Assembly (NCBI RefSeq): GCF_040659735.1
Contig: NZ_JBFANZ010000029.1
Span: 1 to 64,000 of the forward strand
Reading direction: 5' to 3'
Source: Micromonospora_I sp040659735
GTDB taxonomy: Bacteria > Actinomycetota > Actinomycetes > Mycobacteriales > Micromonosporaceae
DNA: 64,000 bases
This document shows positions 62,001-64,000 of the stretch, in pieces. The notes beneath the pieces were generated by a model. It was not told the origin of the DNA and searched no databases. It worked only from the letters and a program-made list of their open reading frames with translations. The first letter of the stretch is position 1. Every line of letters begins with the position of its first letter. The position numbers and the translations under genes are program-made.

Positions 62001-62867
62001 GTGCTGGAGCGACTGAACCAGGCCATGGAGCACATCGAGCGCCACCTCGATCAGCGGATCGAGGTGGCCGAGCTCGCGCGGATCGCCGTCACGTCGGAGT
62101 ACCACTTCCGGCGGTTGTTCTCCGCACTGGCGGGCGTCCCGCTCTCGGAGTACATCCGGCGCCGGCGGCTCACCGTCGCCGGCGCTGAGGTGCTCGCCGG
62201 CCAGCGGACGCTGCTCGATGTCGCGGTGCGGTACGGCTACCGCTCGGGTGAGGCGTTCGCCCGCGCGTTCCGCGCCGTGCACGGCGTCGGTCCCGGCGAG
62301 GCCAGACGCGGTGGTGCCGCTCTGCAGTCCCAGCCACGGATCTCCTTCCGCCTCATCGTCGAAGGGAGCAGCACCATGCGATATCGGGTGGTGGAGAAGG
62401 GACAGTTCCGGGTGGTCGGCCAGAAGGCACGCGTCCCCCTCGTCCACGAGGGGATGAACCCGGCGATCGTCGCGTTCATCCGGGGCATCGGCGCAGAGAC
62501 GCTGCGGCGCATGGAGGAGCTGAGTGACCAGGATCCGCACGGGATCGTCGGCGTGAGCGACAACATCGCCGACACCCGCGGGGAGGGCACCGAACTCGAC
62601 TATTACCACGCCGTGCTGACCAGTGCCGCCGCACCGGAGGACATGCAGTCGCTCACCGTCCCGGCGGGAATGTGGGCGGTCTTCGAGAGTTCGGGTGAGT
62701 TCCCGCAGGCACTGCAGTACCTGTGGCGGGACGTCTTCACGCAGTGGTTCCCCTCCAACCCGTACCGGAGCAGGCCGGGCCCCGAGATTCTGCGCACCCG
62801 GCTCTCCGAGGACGCCAGCGAGGCGGACGCGGAGCTGTGGATCCCGGTGGAGCGGACCTCGGCCTGA
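62001..62867 (+). CDS. AraC-type regulator with GyrI-like effector domain
   Basis: A 288-residue regulator. N-terminal AraC double helix-turn-helix (VAELARIAVTSEYHFRRLFSALAGVPLSEYIRRRRLTVAGAEVL and LLDVAVRYGYRSGEAFARAFRAVHGVGPGEARR), then a GyrI/SOUL-like ligand domain (RYRVVEKGQFRVVGQKARVPL to AELWIPVE). Rob/BmrR-type proteins of this build bind amphipathic drugs or lipids. GTG 62001 after AAAGGGGA. A terminator follows at once. Confidence 0.92.
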   Translation: MLERLNQAMEHIERHLDQRIEVAELARIAVTSEYHFRRLFSALAGVPLSEYIRRRRLTVAGAEVLAGQRTLLDVAVRYGYRSGEAFARAFRAVHGVGPGEARRGGAALQSQPRISFRLIVEGSSTMRYRVVEKGQFRVVGQKARVPLVHEGMNPAIVAFIRGIGAETLRRMEELSDQDPHGIVGVSDNIADTRGEGTELDYYHAVLTSAAAPEDMQSLTVPAGMWAVFESSGEFPQALQYLWRDVFTQWFPSNPYRSRPGPEILRTRLSEDASEADAELWIPVERTSA

Positions 62868-62869
62868 GT

Positions 62870-62906
62870 GGTCGGAAGGGCATCGATGGCCGATGCCCTT
62901 CCGACC
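62870..62906 (+). terminator. Terminator after the AraC regulator
   Basis: A perfect 16-bp stem GGTCGGAAGGGCATCG / CGATGCCCTTCCGACC with a 5-nt loop, starting 2 nt after the stop codon. Confidence 0.85.
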
Positions 62907-62941
62907 GCTCAGGCCGCTGCGCCCGTGGGACCGGCGACGGG

Positions 62942-63367
62942 TCAGGCGTCCTGCGCGGTGTGCACCAGCCGGAAGCGTTGGGCCAGCACCAGGGTGTCGT
63001 CGTTCACCGTGAAATCGGCGCCCAGCTCCGCACGCACCTCGGCACTGTGCCAGAACTCCTCGTGCCCGGCCCGCCACTGCGCCACCGATTCGTCGCCCTC
63101 GCCCTCGTCGATGGCGTGCTGCAGGTCCACGTCGGCGAGTCGCACCACCCGGACCTCGGTCAGCTCGATCGCCGCGACCGGCCGGCCGGCGGAGTCCACG
63201 ACCGCCAACTGCCGACCGACGCTGGGCAGCGGCTCGTTGTCGCGCTCGTATCCCACCACCAGCGCGGAGGTCGAGGTCTTCGCGCCGGACAGGATCGCGG
63301 CCACCAGCTGATCCCGTAGCGGCCCGGGGAAGGCGAACTCCACCCGCGGAAGATCATCGAGGTTCAT
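62942..63367 (-). CDS. ASCH-domain protein
   Basis: A 141-residue protein with an ASCH fold: AAILSGAKTSTSALVVGYERDNEPLPSVGRQLAVVDSAGRPVAAIELTEVRVVRLADVDLQHAIDEGEGDESVAQWRAGHEEFW. These act on RNA or nucleotides, some as amidohydrolases on acetylated cytidine. ATG 63367 (MNLDDLP) is preferred over 63406. Convergent with the AraC gene. Confidence 0.88.
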   Translation of the reverse strand: MNLDDLPRVEFAFPGPLRDQLVAAILSGAKTSTSALVVGYERDNEPLPSVGRQLAVVDSAGRPVAAIELTEVRVVRLADVDLQHAIDEGEGDESVAQWRAGHEEFWHSAEVRAELGADFTVNDDTLVLAQRFRLVHTAQDA

Positions 63368-63436
63368 CTCGTAGACGGTAGGGGTCGAACGCGAGCGGTC
63401 GCACACCCATGTGGCTGGGCAACGCGCGAGCGGGGA

Positions 63437-63973
63437 TCAGTCCCGGGCGCGGCGCTGACGCAGATACGCCAGCACCGCCTCGCGGGTGGTGCGCACACCG
63501 AGCAGCGCGCGGGCCTGCGCGATACGCCGATTGGCTGTGCGCAGCGACAGGAACTCGGCCGCCGCCGCCGCCGCGATGGTCTCGCCGTTGGCGAGCCGGT
63601 CCAGCAGCGCCCGCTGTTCGGGGATCAACCGTGCCATGCCGGCGGGCGCGCGTGCCGGCTCCTCGTGCGGATCGCGGTGGACGGTCCCCAGCCGGCTGAG
63701 GTCGCCGAGCAGGGTCCGCCCGAGATCACCCGAGGTGTCGGCGATCACCACCAGACCGGCCCCCCGGGCCGCCGCGAGCACCGCCTGCGCGACGGTCTCC
63801 GGATCCGTGACCCGGCCGAAGAGCACGAGCTTGGTCGCGCTCACGTCCCACGGTGTCTCGGCGAGCGCGAATCCCTCCCTGGTTACCCAGCCCGCGCCGG
63901 CCAGGCGACGCAGCACGCCGGTCGCGTCGCTCGCCGAGGCCAGCACATAGCGGGGCGGCTCCGGCGCGCTCAC
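63437..63973 (-). CDS. LuxR-type (GerE) response-regulator-like protein
   Basis: A 178-residue protein. C-terminal GerE helix-turn-helix (ARLIPEQRALLDRLANGETIAAAAAAEFLSLRTANRRIAQARALLGVRTTREAVLAYLRQ). The N-terminal part (LASASDATGVLRRLAGAGWVTREGFALAE) is receiver-like but has no clear phosphoaspartate. It starts at GTG 63973 which overlaps an upstream stop (GTGA), so it belongs to an operon continuing to the right. Confidence 0.75.
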   Translation of the reverse strand: MSAPEPPRYVLASASDATGVLRRLAGAGWVTREGFALAETPWDVSATKLVLFGRVTDPETVAQAVLAAARGAGLVVIADTSGDLGRTLLGDLSRLGTVHRDPHEEPARAPAGMARLIPEQRALLDRLANGETIAAAAAAEFLSLRTANRRIAQARALLGVRTTREAVLAYLRQRRARD

Positions 63974-64000
63974 GCGTGCCCTCGCAGCGCCAGCTCCGCC
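63970..64000 (-). CDS. Partial upstream gene, C-terminal end only
   Basis: The last nine codons read AELALRGHA and stop, overlapping the LuxR-type start by GTGA. The rest is beyond the window edge. Too short for identification. Confidence 0.3.
   Translation of the reverse strand, partial: AELALRGHA

Overview
The window is high-GC (roughly 70 percent) DNA from an actinomycete, most likely a member of the Micromonosporaceae (Micromonospora-like). The evidence is the heavy G/C third-position bias, many GTG starts, leaderless promoters, a small DUF5999-type protein, and a block (25.4-37.1 kb) that follows the mycobacterial order pgsA2 / DUF881 / sbp / DUF881 / gcvH / garA / MerR / bifunctional nuclease / MerR / gcvP. 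No tRNA, rRNA, CRISPR array or transposase was seen.

Layout. 0-5.2 kb: secreted M14 carboxypeptidase, then a divergent MarR / DoxX-NmrA unit with two palindromic operators. 5.3-8.7 kb: copper module (YcnI-like and CopC-CopD fusion) and a PfpI-like protein. 9.0-12.9 kb: iron-siderophore ABC importer (two permeases, ATPase, lipoprotein) behind a DtxR/IdeR box. 13-16.7 kb: a SpoU methyltransferase, a ferredoxin-P450 pair, and relics of a MerR regulator and of an MFS exporter that still carries a SoxR-like promoter. 16-24.5 kb: SBP56 protein, TIGR03118 protein, acyltransferase, hydrolase and erythromycin-esterase-like protein. 25.4-37.1 kb: the conserved glycine-cleavage/GarA/FtsR block, with a glycine riboswitch before gcvP. 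37.2-43.9 kb: peptide deformylase, then a three-gene NRPS-independent siderophore (NIS) operon with two IucA/IucC synthetases and a PLP decarboxylase, and a divergent alpha/beta hydrolase behind a hairpin-rich leader.

44-55 kb is an accessory stretch: a questin-oxidase-family gene under a SoxR-like promoter, a PIN toxin-antitoxin module, a mer-like metal operon, a BrnT-like toxin / ribbon-helix-helix pair, a tyrosine recombinase whose start codon lies inside a dif-like palindrome, a strong match to the chromosomal dif site at 53268-53295, and an ArsR/ArsO pair around a 17-bp perfect inverted repeat. Several genes here appear leaderless. 55.7-64 kb: chemoreceptor, cydAB under two BlaI-like operators, a PlsC-like acyltransferase, an AraC/GyrI regulator, an ASCH protein and a LuxR-type regulator.

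The most interesting points are the dif / dif-like / recombinase cluster flanked by toxin-antitoxin and metal genes, the NIS siderophore operon (probably served by the IdeR-controlled importer 26 kb away), a dispersed hairpin repeat (32.7 and 44.8 kb), and two SoxR-like promoters, one orphaned by decay of its exporter gene.
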